53,345 nt of DNA. Origin: CAYLMG01 sp964464635 (lineage in GTDB: Bacteria; Planctomycetota; Phycisphaerae; Sedimentisphaerales; Anaerobacaceae). Below the pieces are notes generated by a model. That model made no database searches, was not told the origin of the DNA, and saw nothing but the letters and a program-made list of their open reading frames with translations. Of this stretch, positions 25,490 through 33,239 are shown piece after piece (positions within the stretch are counted from its first letter, which is position 1; the number at the start of each line of letters is the position of its first letter). Position numbers and translations under genes: made by a program. The stretch spans positions 1 through 53,345 of the forward strand of contig CAYXGT010000006.1 of the NCBI GenBank assembly GCA_964464635.1, written 5' to 3'.

Positions 25490-26518
25490 CTAAGCCGCCT
25501 CCGGTTTTCTTTTCCTTAATACATTGGCCAAAAGCCAGATAACAACCATTGTAACTGCTGCCCCGATAACTCCAGCGAAACTTGTCCAGCCGCTTGATGC
25601 CTCGATTTCTTCATTTAGCGTACCGAGTCCGCTGCCGCGTACAGTATAATCAGGCAGCGGGCTGTACTTCGACTGAAAATCATCGACAGCCGCAATTTTC
25701 GAATCCTTATTTTCAACCGTCGTCTTAAACTCCGGCTCATCAGGCCTTTCAGCATAGCTCCACTCAAGCCCGTCCGGAAACTCGGATGCCAAAATGGAAA
25801 GTCCCGCTCCAATCAAAACGGTAAATATTATAAATGTCACCATAACCATCTTTTTACTTAATCTTACCTTTCCCTGCAGCGCATCCTTAACTATATCGGG
25901 ACGGACCTGCTGCAGGTATGCAAGCACGGCAACCGTAATCAGCCCCTCAACAACGCCGACTAAAAAGTGTACTCCAAGCATAGTTATCAAAAAAGTCCCG
26001 AACGGCACCACAAGCACACCGGACAGTCCCGCCTCTATACAGACAAGAGCTGCACCGGCCTCTACCGAAATCACACATGCAACCATTGCACCGACAAATG
26101 CGCTCACTGGATTGAATCTTCCCGCTGTTATCGCTTTATAGATAAAATAGCCGACATAAACAGGTACAAGCCCCATATTGATAATGTTGCATCCCAGCGC
26201 CAGCAGCCCGCCGTCCTGGAAAATAAGACACTGAACTATAACCACCGACGATATTACAATCGCCCCGAGATGTGGACCGAGCATGATTGCCAGCAGCACC
26301 GCTCCAACCATATGCCCGCTTGTCCCAGGCATCGCCGGCAGTTGAATGTTGACCATCTGCGCTGCGAAAATAAATGCCCCTAAAATCCCCATCAACGCCG
26401 TCTTTTCGGAGCTGACGGCTTCTCTGACCTTTTTGCAGATAAGGCCGAGCCCGCCGGCAGCTATAGCCAGCGTCCCCGTCGCAACCGGAATCGACAACAG
26501 TTCATTTGCCATATGCAT
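25490..26518 (-). CDS. nikMN: NikM-NikN fusion: nickel ECF substrate-binding component with PDGLE domain
   Basis: A 342-residue membrane protein. The start M-H-M-A-N leaves His2, the residue that ligates the metal in NikM/CbiM crystal structures. GTSGHMVGAVLLAIMLGPHLG and FQDGGLLALGCNIINMGLVP are the conserved membrane blocks with further His ligands. Residues ~210-342 carry a helix, the PDGLE motif and a last helix, as in NikN/CbiN, so M and N are fused. It is the substrate-binding part of the importer; NikR nearby argues for Ni2+. It lies 57 bp after the porin gene. Confidence 0.9.
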   Translation of the reverse strand: MHMANELLSIPVATGTLAIAAGGLGLICKKVREAVSSEKTALMGILGAFIFAAQMVNIQLPAMPGTSGHMVGAVLLAIMLGPHLGAIVISSVVIVQCLIFQDGGLLALGCNIINMGLVPVYVGYFIYKAITAGRFNPVSAFVGAMVACVISVEAGAALVCIEAGLSGVLVVPFGTFLITMLGVHFLVGVVEGLITVAVLAYLQQVRPDIVKDALQGKVRLSKKMVMVTFIIFTVLIGAGLSILASEFPDGLEWSYAERPDEPEFKTTVENKDSKIAAVDDFQSKYSPLPDYTVRGSGLGTLNEEIEASSGWTSFAGVIGAAVTMVVIWLLANVLRKRKPEAA

Positions 26519-26575
26519 AATCTTTTCCCTATTCTTTTTTTTATTAAAAAATGGTCTATTCTTTACGGTAAATAA

Positions 26576-27829
26576 TCAAAAAATTATTAGCACTCTGCCG
26601 CCTATAACCACAGTGTCACTTACGCTGTCACTTCCGCCTGGATTGCTAATATACTGAATGCTCGGACTTACCACAAGCCACGGTGCTATCTCTGCGCTGT
26701 AATACAGCTCCATCGCACTCTCATAATCTGCTGTATAGCTCAGTTTCGCTGAATCGCTGAAAAATCCCTGCCCGAATGCCGCACCCAGGATATCCTTGTC
26801 CCTTCCCTCGAAAAGGCCCTGGTATTGAAAACCGAGGCTCCAGAAGTTTGTGATATCATTTGTCCTGTTCGGACTATAGCCGTACCTGAAAAATGTGCAG
26901 AGTCCCTGTTCATCGTCGGCTTCCTTGTTTTCTTTTATCAGCATCTGGTCGAAGCTGAGATAGAAACCGACGTCATCACGATAGCTCTTGCCCGCATCAG
27001 CCGAATCCGTATTTGCTTTCGGCTGTGCATCGTTCCACAAACCTACCCTGTATGTTCCCTCCAAAGGCCCGTTTGCCGAATCAAACCTGGCCGTCAGTCC
27101 GCTTTCCAGAATATAAAAAAAGTAATCTTCACCGTAAAATGCCGTTCTGAATCCTGTCTCTCTGCCGTCAGCCTGTGCATCAGCTATACCGCCCATCAAA
27201 TACAAGTCATCGTTGAGGTAATACGTAAGCACCATCCCGAGGCTGTACTCCGGAAACGGTATCGCAGGATTATCGACGAAGGCTGCGTTTAAGAATTGTG
27301 TTATCTCATCATTCGCGTATTTGGCTGCATCAAAGTAACCTGTAAAATCAATCTTACCTATCATTAATTCGCTTCTCTCGCCGAATGGCTGGCAGATATA
27401 ATAAAGCTCCTTGACTATCGCTGCCTCGTTTCCGATTGCATCCGCGTTAACTCCCCAGCTGCTGCCGACCGACTCACCGTCTATTCCAGCATCGTCTGGC
27501 CAGCCTCCTTCCACAAGAAGATACACTCTGCCGACATCGAAGCCCAGCAGCTTCTCCATATCGACGAGCACCTCGAGGTCATAGCTGCCGGATAGCCTGC
27601 CGCTTTTGTCGTGTTTACTCAATCCACCACGCACATTCTGCTGATAAACATTCGTAAAAGCAAAGCCGAACTCAATCCCATCGTCCTCGAGCTCTTTATT
27701 CAGACCAAAAAAACCACCCGTCAGGCTCTCTCTCTTCCACAGCGGCTCCAGCTCATGCAGACCGTAGCTGACCCCCGAATTCGCTAAAACAAAAATAATT
27801 ACAAAAATATGTTTTTTAAATTTCAACAT
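26576..27829 (-). CDS. OprB-type outer-membrane porin, candidate nickel porin
   Basis: A 417-residue protein with an N-terminal signal peptide (MLKFKKHIFVIIFVLANSG...). The mature part is rich in aromatic beta-strands with turns; PWLVVSPSIQYISNPGG, FYLSFDQML and GLGFQYQ-type strands, and the closing strand VVIGGRVLIIF ending in Phe, fit a 16-stranded OprB carbohydrate-selective porin. It lies inside the leftward nickel operon, 9 bp after the dockerin-like gene and 57 bp before nikMN. A role in letting nickel or a nickel chelate through the outer membrane is inferred from position only. Confidence 0.8.
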   Translation of the reverse strand: MLKFKKHIFVIIFVLANSGVSYGLHELEPLWKRESLTGGFFGLNKELEDDGIEFGFAFTNVYQQNVRGGLSKHDKSGRLSGSYDLEVLVDMEKLLGFDVGRVYLLVEGGWPDDAGIDGESVGSSWGVNADAIGNEAAIVKELYYICQPFGERSELMIGKIDFTGYFDAAKYANDEITQFLNAAFVDNPAIPFPEYSLGMVLTYYLNDDLYLMGGIADAQADGRETGFRTAFYGEDYFFYILESGLTARFDSANGPLEGTYRVGLWNDAQPKANTDSADAGKSYRDDVGFYLSFDQMLIKENKEADDEQGLCTFFRYGYSPNRTNDITNFWSLGFQYQGLFEGRDKDILGAAFGQGFFSDSAKLSYTADYESAMELYYSAEIAPWLVVSPSIQYISNPGGSDSVSDTVVIGGRVLIIF

Positions 27830-27838
27830 TACCTTTCT

Positions 27839-28855
27839 TTAATCAATTGCCAATAGCCAGTTACCTGTTAAAAACGCAAGGTCATTTATATCCACGAAAC
27901 CGTCACCGTCGGATGGGGCGATGTCAGCCGATGGCTCGCCGGGTATTTGCTGCCATTGATTTGCAAGAATTGCAAAATCAGTCATATCGACGTCCCAGTC
28001 TTTGTCAATATCAGCTCTATTAGGACTGAATTGTATGTCGGTATAGCCTATGATAGTTTCTGCTACAAGGCCGTCCAAGGTCATTCCCATCATTGGATTT
28101 CGCCAGGCAGGGTGCTCTTCTCCTTGTGCAAAAAGAAAATACGTAGCATTACCCGGAAGCCTTGGGGCAACCTCATCCAATAGCCATAATTCGAAATCCT
28201 CGGATGTCCCGCCGAAATAGCCTAATGAATCATCAAGGACGGTCGCGTCCATGCCGGCCTGGTTTAGTCTGCTTACAGGGATAATGAATCCAGTCCAGTT
28301 ATAATTATCAAATGTCATATCAATTGTTCCCTGACCTCCATAAGGTGTATCGTAGTACCAGTCAAAGCTAATGTCAAACGCCCAGTTCTCCCCGGCAGAC
28401 GGCTTATATTTCCCGCTGTTGGGTAGCCCATCGGTATTATAGCCGGTTGCCGCATCACCCGGCTGAACCAGCCATTGATATGTGGTTGCCCAGGATAAAA
28501 TGTTACCTTCAAAAGCAAGTGATGTAATCTCTACAGTATTACAATCTATGTTCAGTTTTACCGTCCCTGTCATTGAATGAATTCCCTCGGCGTAGCCGGG
28601 CGGATAATCAGGCTCCTGTATGCCGACGGGATTCATAAAATTAAAGCTGAAGCAGCCTTCGGGATTGAATATACTTCCTGAAATATCGTCCACTGTTAGT
28701 ATAAGATGGTCACCTGATTGACCTGGTTCTCCTTTAGGTTGAGCCAGCCATTGTTCATTGTCGATGTGCCTGAGAAGCTCGAACTCGACTGAAGCAGCCT
28801 GCACACACACGGGCAAAACCAGAACCAAAAAAATGCTATTCCTGTTTAGAACCAA
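27839..28855 (-). CDS. Exported protein with dockerin-like C-terminal repeats (nickel locus paralogue A)
   Basis: A 338-residue protein with a signal peptide (~1-20, ending VQA). The central ~240 residues share blocks with the next gene: GCFSFNFMNP, GIHSMTG, ITSLAF, LVQPGD, DMTFDNY, DDSLGYF and a late ET-I-G-Y. The last ~60 residues hold two Asp-rich F-hand repeats, D-x-D-x-D-W-x-V-D-M-T-D-F and D-x-D-G-F-V-D-I-N-D-L, which are dockerin-like and likely bind Ca2+. Paralogue B lacks them. I do not recognise the central domain. It is 14 bp after paralogue B and 9 bp before the porin, so co-transcription is near certain. A Gly/Asp-rich metal or ligand binder is only a guess. Confidence 0.7.
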   Translation of the reverse strand: MVLNRNSIFLVLVLPVCVQAASVEFELLRHIDNEQWLAQPKGEPGQSGDHLILTVDDISGSIFNPEGCFSFNFMNPVGIQEPDYPPGYAEGIHSMTGTVKLNIDCNTVEITSLAFEGNILSWATTYQWLVQPGDAATGYNTDGLPNSGKYKPSAGENWAFDISFDWYYDTPYGGQGTIDMTFDNYNWTGFIIPVSRLNQAGMDATVLDDSLGYFGGTSEDFELWLLDEVAPRLPGNATYFLFAQGEEHPAWRNPMMGMTLDGLVAETIIGYTDIQFSPNRADIDKDWDVDMTDFAILANQWQQIPGEPSADIAPSDGDGFVDINDLAFLTGNWLLAID

Positions 28856-28869
28856 TCCTGCAGCTCCTC

Positions 28870-29766
28870 TCAGCTCTTTTTAGAAAATCTGAAACTTCTA
28901 AAACAACACACACCGGCAACCAAAAAAACAATAGTTGCCGGTTCCGGTACCGCATATCCTATAACTGTTTCCCCAACAAGACCGCTGGGAGTCATACCAA
29001 CCTGCTGGCCTGTCCAGGCTGGGTTTGCCTGCCCCTGGGCAAAGAGCAGATAGCGGGCTTCTGCAGGAAGCTGCGGGGCAACTTTATTTAATAGCCATTG
29101 CTCGAAATCGCCGTCAAAATAGCCTAATGAATCATCGAGCAAAACAGACGCCAGCCCTTCAGCAGTCAATTCACTTACGGCAATTATAAAGCCGTTCCAC
29201 TGATAGTTATCAAAAGTCATATCAATACCACCCATACCGCCGGCTGGAACGTCATAGTACCAGTCGAATTCTGCCTCAAAGCTCCAGTTCGACTCCACAG
29301 ATGCGTTATATGTACCGCTGTTACCGATACCATCGGTTGAGCCGTGGCTTCCGTCGGCTGCGGAATCACCGGGTTGAACCAATCTTTGAATGCTGGATTG
29401 CGTCGAGGAGATATACCCGTCGAAGGCAAGTGATGTGATGTCAAATGTCCCGCCGCCTCCAAGGTCAATATCCAGTGTTAACGAGCCTGTCATAGAGTGA
29501 ATCCCTTTGGCGTAGCCACCGGATGTGGCCGTAGGATTCATAAAATTGAAGCTGAAACAGCCGGAAGGATTGCTGCCTGTCAGCTCGTAGTCATCCCCTG
29601 TTTGAGCAAGATAATCACCCGTAGTTTGCGGCTCCTGAGGAAGCTTGCCAGAATTATACGCAGGCGCAAACAATTGAAACTCAACGATAGATGTCAATGC
29701 ATATCTCGGCAATCCCAATAAAGTTGTCAATATTACCGCCAAAACTAAATTATTCTTCTTCTTCAT
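28870..29766 (-). CDS. Exported PEP-CTERM protein (nickel locus paralogue B)
   Basis: A 298-residue protein with a signal peptide (~1-25) and a PEP-CTERM sorting signal at the end: V-P-E-P, a hydrophobic helix with two cysteines and a basic tail. The central ~230 residues are paralogous to the dockerin-ended protein of the next gene, sharing GCFSFNFMNP, GIHSMTG, FDWYYD, IDMTFDNY and LLDDSLGYF. PEP-CTERM signals direct proteins to exosortase-dependent envelope sorting, so A and B have the same domain on different anchors. It lies 29 bp after trmO-2 and 14 bp before paralogue A. Confidence 0.75.
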   Translation of the reverse strand: MKKKNNLVLAVILTTLLGLPRYALTSIVEFQLFAPAYNSGKLPQEPQTTGDYLAQTGDDYELTGSNPSGCFSFNFMNPTATSGGYAKGIHSMTGSLTLDIDLGGGGTFDITSLAFDGYISSTQSSIQRLVQPGDSAADGSHGSTDGIGNSGTYNASVESNWSFEAEFDWYYDVPAGGMGGIDMTFDNYQWNGFIIAVSELTAEGLASVLLDDSLGYFDGDFEQWLLNKVAPQLPAEARYLLFAQGQANPAWTGQQVGMTPSGLVGETVIGYAVPEPATIVFLVAGVCCFRSFRFSKKS

Positions 29767-29795
29767 CCCTTTCTCCTCTTTCTGTGAAAGTAATC

Positions 29796-30341
29796 TTATT
29801 TTTTTTGCTCCTTATGATTATGACTGTGCGAGCTATGTCCATCGTGATGGTGGTCGTTTAATGCCTCTTTCAGCCAGCTTGGAACAGAGGCTCCCGAATA
29901 GTTGTCAAAGTTGGGAATGTAAGGTTTTATATCAATAACAGGTGTACCATCCAGCGAATCCAGACCCTTCACGGTAACCCGGCCGCTATCGGTTGAGAAA
30001 TCCAGCAATTCTACAACAGACATCCCGATAGAATTAGGTCGAACCGGCATTCTTGTGGCAAAAACTTTCACATGAGTTGGCTTCTTATGGTTCTTGGGCA
30101 TCTTCCATTTTTTGGCCTTATGAACCCAAAACAAAACAATGATATGAGAATAACCTTTCAGCCCGCACAGTCCCTTTGCATATTTGGGCAAAAGTCGAAT
30201 CTGTGAAGTATCCGTAGTCCATCCCGTGTGGTTATGAGGAATATCTTCCTGCTCTATATACCCTGAATGCACGTGTCCTATAGGTCTAACTGTGAACGAC
30301 CCCAACGTGGCTGTATCCGATTTACTGTTTATTACTTTCAT
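29796..30341 (-). CDS. TrmO-family protein with histidine-rich C-terminal tail
   Basis: A 181-residue TsaA/TrmO protein. TVRPIGHVHSGY, RMPVRPNSIGMS and LDGTPVIDIKPYIPNFD are the family blocks. The last ~20 residues add seven His with Asp and Ser, a metal-binding tail that the copy at 1609-2076 lacks. ATG 30341 overlaps the stop of the upstream S-like gene (ATATGA) with GGAAAGGCGG in front. The frame is open to 30518 in the overlapping gene but that extension is a shadow. Position in the NikR locus and the tail suggest nickel binding or metallochaperone-like use; the tRNA methyl-transfer role may persist. Confidence 0.75.
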   Translation of the reverse strand: MKVINSKSDTATLGSFTVRPIGHVHSGYIEQEDIPHNHTGWTTDTSQIRLLPKYAKGLCGLKGYSHIIVLFWVHKAKKWKMPKNHKKPTHVKVFATRMPVRPNSIGMSVVELLDFSTDSGRVTVKGLDSLDGTPVIDIKPYIPNFDNYSGASVPSWLKEALNDHHHDGHSSHSHNHKEQKK

Positions 30342-30946
30342 ATACCGCCTTTCCTTCGTTTGACGGATATACCTGCCAACAATCCCGCTGCCATTCCTAA
30401 AGCTATATTGATTATCGCGATACCTCCAACCGTCAGAGCCAAATGCTCGCCTGCCTGTGACATCGGCCGCATCAGAATTAACCAGAAAGATAAAGCCAGT
30501 AGAACCCTTGCTCCGCAAAGACTGCCGCCGGTCAGCAACAGGCTTAATCTTTGCGAGGGCTGCTGCCGGAAATACTGCCAGATAATATCTCCCAACACAG
30601 CTGCCAAAAGTGGTACCAAAATTGACATTGGCCAGTAACCGATAAATCCCGCTGCCAGTTTTGTGCTCACCTCAGCAACGCTCGCAACAGTCAGCGCGCC
30701 GAAGCGATCTATTCGAAGCAGAATCACCAGTAAAATAAACGTACGCGGCAGGGCGGTTATTATTGATCCTGACATTGGAACAGGCCAGGCCAGATGGAAA
30801 GTTCGGCCCAAAAACTGACTGACTCCCGCTAAAGCTATGCCTCCGGCAATCGCAAATGCTAATTCTCGCCAGGTCAATAAGCCGACCTTTTCTCTTATAC
30901 CTGACAGTGTCAATTGCCTCGGATTCAATAAACTTGTTCGTAACAT
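30338..30946 (-). CDS. ECF S-component-like membrane protein (unknown substrate)
   Basis: A 202-residue protein with about five or six hydrophobic helices. The layout (short polar start with LTWRELAFAIAGG, small helices, VPMSGSIITALPRTFILLVILL, and IGYWPMSILVPLLAAVLGDIIW) resembles YkoE/ThiW-type ECF substrate-binding components, which are normally ~190 residues. It lacks NikM motifs. It lies in a nickel operon that already has an S component (NikMN), so it may be a second specificity unit using NikQO, or a separate membrane factor. It lies 33 bp after the pseudopilin and overlaps trmO-2 by 4 bp. The name is uncertain. Confidence 0.6.
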   Translation of the reverse strand: MLRTSLLNPRQLTLSGIREKVGLLTWRELAFAIAGGIALAGVSQFLGRTFHLAWPVPMSGSIITALPRTFILLVILLRIDRFGALTVASVAEVSTKLAAGFIGYWPMSILVPLLAAVLGDIIWQYFRQQPSQRLSLLLTGGSLCGARVLLALSFWLILMRPMSQAGEHLALTVGGIAIINIALGMAAGLLAGISVKRRKGGI

Positions 30947-30979
30947 TTTTTACCTCCTGTCATAAATATTTTTATTTTC

Positions 30980-31639
30980 TTAAAACGCTCCCGGCGTTCT
31001 ATGCCGAACGAATCGCACGCTTGTGTCGGTAAAAAGCACATTTCGGCCTCCGCCCCAGCCGCCTTTCTCCATATGTGGAAATATAGGTACATTTTTGCGG
31101 ACCCAGTCACTCATAAGCCATCGGCTTGATGGCGAATCTTCCGTCAATAGATGTGGGTATTCGGACAGGCTCAATGGTAGCGGCATACGAGTATCTCGCT
31201 GGGTAATCGAGAAATATTTGTAACTGATATAATAACGCTCCCAGTTCTCGTCTGTATTTATAACCGAGTCACCGCCAGGCCCGCCGTATTCGTTACTTTG
31301 AGCATACGGCTCGACCGCCTCCGCACCCGGGCAGTAGAATATGTCTCTGTCGGCAGAATAGTCCGGCAAAAGACTCTGGACCAAAGCCGATTGAGGATTG
31401 CCGCACATTTCCTCAACCGGGTATTTACCGTTATTATCCATGGAATACATTTTCAGGCTGAATCCCAACTGCCGAAGATTACTTGCACAGACAACCCTGC
31501 GAGACTGCTCCCTGGCCCTGCCCAGCGATGGGAGAATTATTGCCAGAAGCGTTGATATGGTTGTAATAACTACCAGCATCTCGACAAGCGAGAAACCACC
31601 AAATAAAATGAAAAGTTCTCTATTTCGCTGACTTACCAT
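30980..31639 (-). CDS. Planctomycete-type pseudopilin (type II secretion prepilin-like)
   Basis: A 219-residue protein. The prepilin signal G-F-S-L-V-E-M-L-V-V-I with a long N-terminal hydrophobic helix (~17-40) is cut by prepilin peptidase before Phe. It ends with the planctomycete DUF1559-like pattern GGWGGGRNVLFTDTSVRFV, the His-spaced motif near the C-terminus. ATG 31639 has AGGTG upstream; GTG 31648 is an alternative. It is the first gene of the leftward nickel operon, directly downstream of the divergent promoter region. Its presence may be incidental, or it could form part of an envelope structure. Confidence 0.75.
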   Translation of the reverse strand: MVSQRNRELFILFGGFSLVEMLVVITTISTLLAIILPSLGRAREQSRRVVCASNLRQLGFSLKMYSMDNNGKYPVEEMCGNPQSALVQSLLPDYSADRDIFYCPGAEAVEPYAQSNEYGGPGGDSVINTDENWERYYISYKYFSITQRDTRMPLPLSLSEYPHLLTEDSPSSRWLMSDWVRKNVPIFPHMEKGGWGGGRNVLFTDTSVRFVRHRTPGAF

Positions 31640-31764
31640 ATAATACACCTGCGATGCCCGGTTATATAATACTTCCGAATAAGCGCATAAGAATTACAAT
31701 TTCGTGCTACGAAGTCAAGAGATAAATTCAGACTTTTTATAAAATTTATAATGTTGTAAAATAG

Positions 31765-31798
31765 CTGTTATGTTATTGTAATTAGGATTAAATAACAG
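31765..31798. promoter_or_regulatory. Candidate NikR operator
   Basis: CTGTTAT (31765-31771) and ATAACAG (31792-31798) are perfect complements. TGTTAT also occurs at 31771-31776, giving TGTTAT-N15-ATAACA, a spacing close to known NikR sites (total about 27 bases). Another ATAACAG lies at 31810-31816. The site overlaps a weak promoter TTGTAA-N17-TGTAAT (31754-31782). AATTACAAT (31692-31700) and ATTGTAATT (31775-31783) form a further inverted pair across the divergent spacer. Confidence 0.5.
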
Positions 31799-31825
31799 GC
31801 TGTTTAACTATAACAGGAGCTTAAA

Positions 31826-32233
31826 ATGACCCAGCTCGAAAGAATTGGAATTTCGCTTGAGAAGGATTTATTATTCAGTTTCGACAAACTGATAAAAAAA
31901 CAGGGCTATCAAAATCGTTCACAGGCTTTCTGCGACCTTATCCGCCAGCAGATAAGCCGCGAAAAAATAAAAAACCCGAACTCAAAAGCAATCGCCTCCG
32001 TTTGTCTTGTCTATGACCATCACGCAACAAAATTGCTGCAGAAACTGACGCATTTGCAGCATACTCATCTATTGCAGACTGTCTGTTCAACACACGTTCA
32101 TCTTGACAAAAATGATTGTTTGGAGGTAATTGTTCTAAAGGGGCGCGTATCGCAGATACACAAACTTGCAGAGAGCCTCCTGAGCCAGAAGGGCGTCAAA
32201 CTCGGGAAAGTCAACCTTGTCGCTGCCGATTGA
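31826..32233 (+). CDS. nikR: Nickel-responsive regulator NikR
   Basis: A 135-residue protein with an N-terminal ribbon-helix-helix (ERIGISLEKDLLFSFDKLIKKQGYQNRSQAFCDLI) and a C-terminal ACT-like nickel domain. The square-planar nickel ligands of E. coli NikR (His76, His87, His89, Cys95) align to His79, His90, His92 and Cys98, all present with the expected spacing. ATG 31826 lies behind AGGAGC. It diverges from the nine-gene leftward block and has a palindrome in its promoter, so it probably represses that block and itself when Ni2+ is plentiful. Confidence 0.95.
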   Translation: MTQLERIGISLEKDLLFSFDKLIKKQGYQNRSQAFCDLIRQQISREKIKNPNSKAIASVCLVYDHHATKLLQKLTHLQHTHLLQTVCSTHVHLDKNDCLEVIVLKGRVSQIHKLAESLLSQKGVKLGKVNLVAAD

Positions 32234-32315
32234 ATTGGGATTTTTGTATTCTTTCATTGAATTGGCTATTCCGGCTTGACAAGCTGAACCCTCTTTTGCT
32301 TTAATATCTATGTTA

Positions 32316-32389
32316 GGGCGATTAGCTCAGTTGGATAGAGCGCACGGATCACACCCGTGAGGTCACAGGTTCGAGCCCTGTATCGCCCA
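32316..32389 (+). tRNA. tRNA-Val (CAC anticodon)
   Basis: A 74-base cloverleaf: acceptor GGGCGAT/ATCGCCC, D arm with GCTC..GAGC, anticodon stem CACGG/CCGTG, loop ATCACAC with anticodon CAC, T arm ACAGG-TTCGAGC-CCTGT. Discriminator A at 32389. The CCA end is not encoded. It lies between nikR and the TetR gene. Confidence 0.9.
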
Positions 32390-32501
32390 GTAAATAAAAT
32401 CCTTCCGTCATCCACTCCCGCTTTTATTGCTAATATCACGGCCAAATTATGAGACTTTCTGTTCTTTGTGAAAAAAAATTAAAAAAAACTTAATATTTCT
32501 A

Positions 32502-32536
32502 TTGACTATTTCAAATAATTATTTAAAATATACAAT
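32502..32536 (+). promoter_or_regulatory. Promoter and palindromic operator of the TetR/efflux operon
   Basis: TTGACT (32502-32507), 16-base spacer and TAAAAT (32524-32529). A near-perfect palindrome (32508-32529) with core AAATAATTATTT fills the space between the two boxes, a classic place for self-repression by a TetR dimer. Confidence 0.55.
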
Positions 32537-32554
32537 AGAATTAAGGAACGTCTT

Positions 32555-33199
32555 ATGGCAATTAGAAAAGATGGTGTAAAAAGCAGGGAAAAGTTACTTA
32601 TAGCTGCTTCTGAAGTCTTTGCGGAAAAAGGTTACAGGGATACGGCAGTAGCTGAAATCTGCAGGCGAGCAGGAAGCAACGTAGCTGCCGTAAACTATCA
32701 CTTTGGAAGCAAGGATGAGCTGTACGCAACGGTATGGCGAAATGCCTTTGAGCAGGCAATGCAGGTTTACCCCCCGGATGGGGCTTTACCCAACGATGCA
32801 CCTGCTGAAAAACGGCTACATGCACTGATTCATTCCTCTTTGCATCAAATTCTCGACGATGGCAGGCTGGGGCGTTCGGGACAAATACTTTTACATGAAA
32901 TGGCTGAGCCAACAGATGTAATTGAAAAGATTTTGCACGATTCAATCCGCTCTCTCAGGCAAAGAACAGAGCAAATTATAAGAGAGCTGTTGGGGCCGCA
33001 GGCAAGCGAGCAGGACCTGAGGTTTTGCGAGTTGAGCGTCGTTCATCAATGTTTCGCAATAGGATTTGCAAAGGGGCGCAATAAGCTGCCTCCTTTTCTA
33101 AAAAGTGACAAACCGCTCTTAGAGTTTATTGACGAATTAGCCGACCATATAACTGCCTTCTCACTGGCTGGTATTGCTGCTGTCCGCCGTAAGGCTTAA
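32555..33199 (+). CDS. TetR-family regulator (CecR-like) of efflux operon
   Basis: A 214-residue protein. Residues ~10-60 are a TetR helix-turn-helix: SREKLLIAASEVFAEKGYRDTAVAEICRRAGSNVAAVNYHFGSKDELY, where VAAVNYHF is the recognition helix pattern. The C-terminal region (~75-200) resembles the CecR/DUF1956 ligand domain. It lies 18 bases downstream of its candidate palindromic operator and is the first gene of a five-gene set that ends in an ABC macrolide-type exporter, much as CecR controls ybh genes in E. coli. It likely represses the set until an inducer binds. Confidence 0.9.
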   Translation: MAIRKDGVKSREKLLIAASEVFAEKGYRDTAVAEICRRAGSNVAAVNYHFGSKDELYATVWRNAFEQAMQVYPPDGALPNDAPAEKRLHALIHSSLHQILDDGRLGRSGQILLHEMAEPTDVIEKILHDSIRSLRQRTEQIIRELLGPQASEQDLRFCELSVVHQCFAIGFAKGRNKLPPFLKSDKPLLEFIDELADHITAFSLAGIAAVRRKA

Positions 33200-33239
33200 A
33201 AAAATAAGTAAGCGAAAATTAGTAAAACAGGGCTAATCA

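Noticed and set aside
30342..30518. N-terminal extension of the second TrmO
   Set aside because: It lies inside the S-like gene in another frame; ATG 30341 has the ribosome site and the family starts there.
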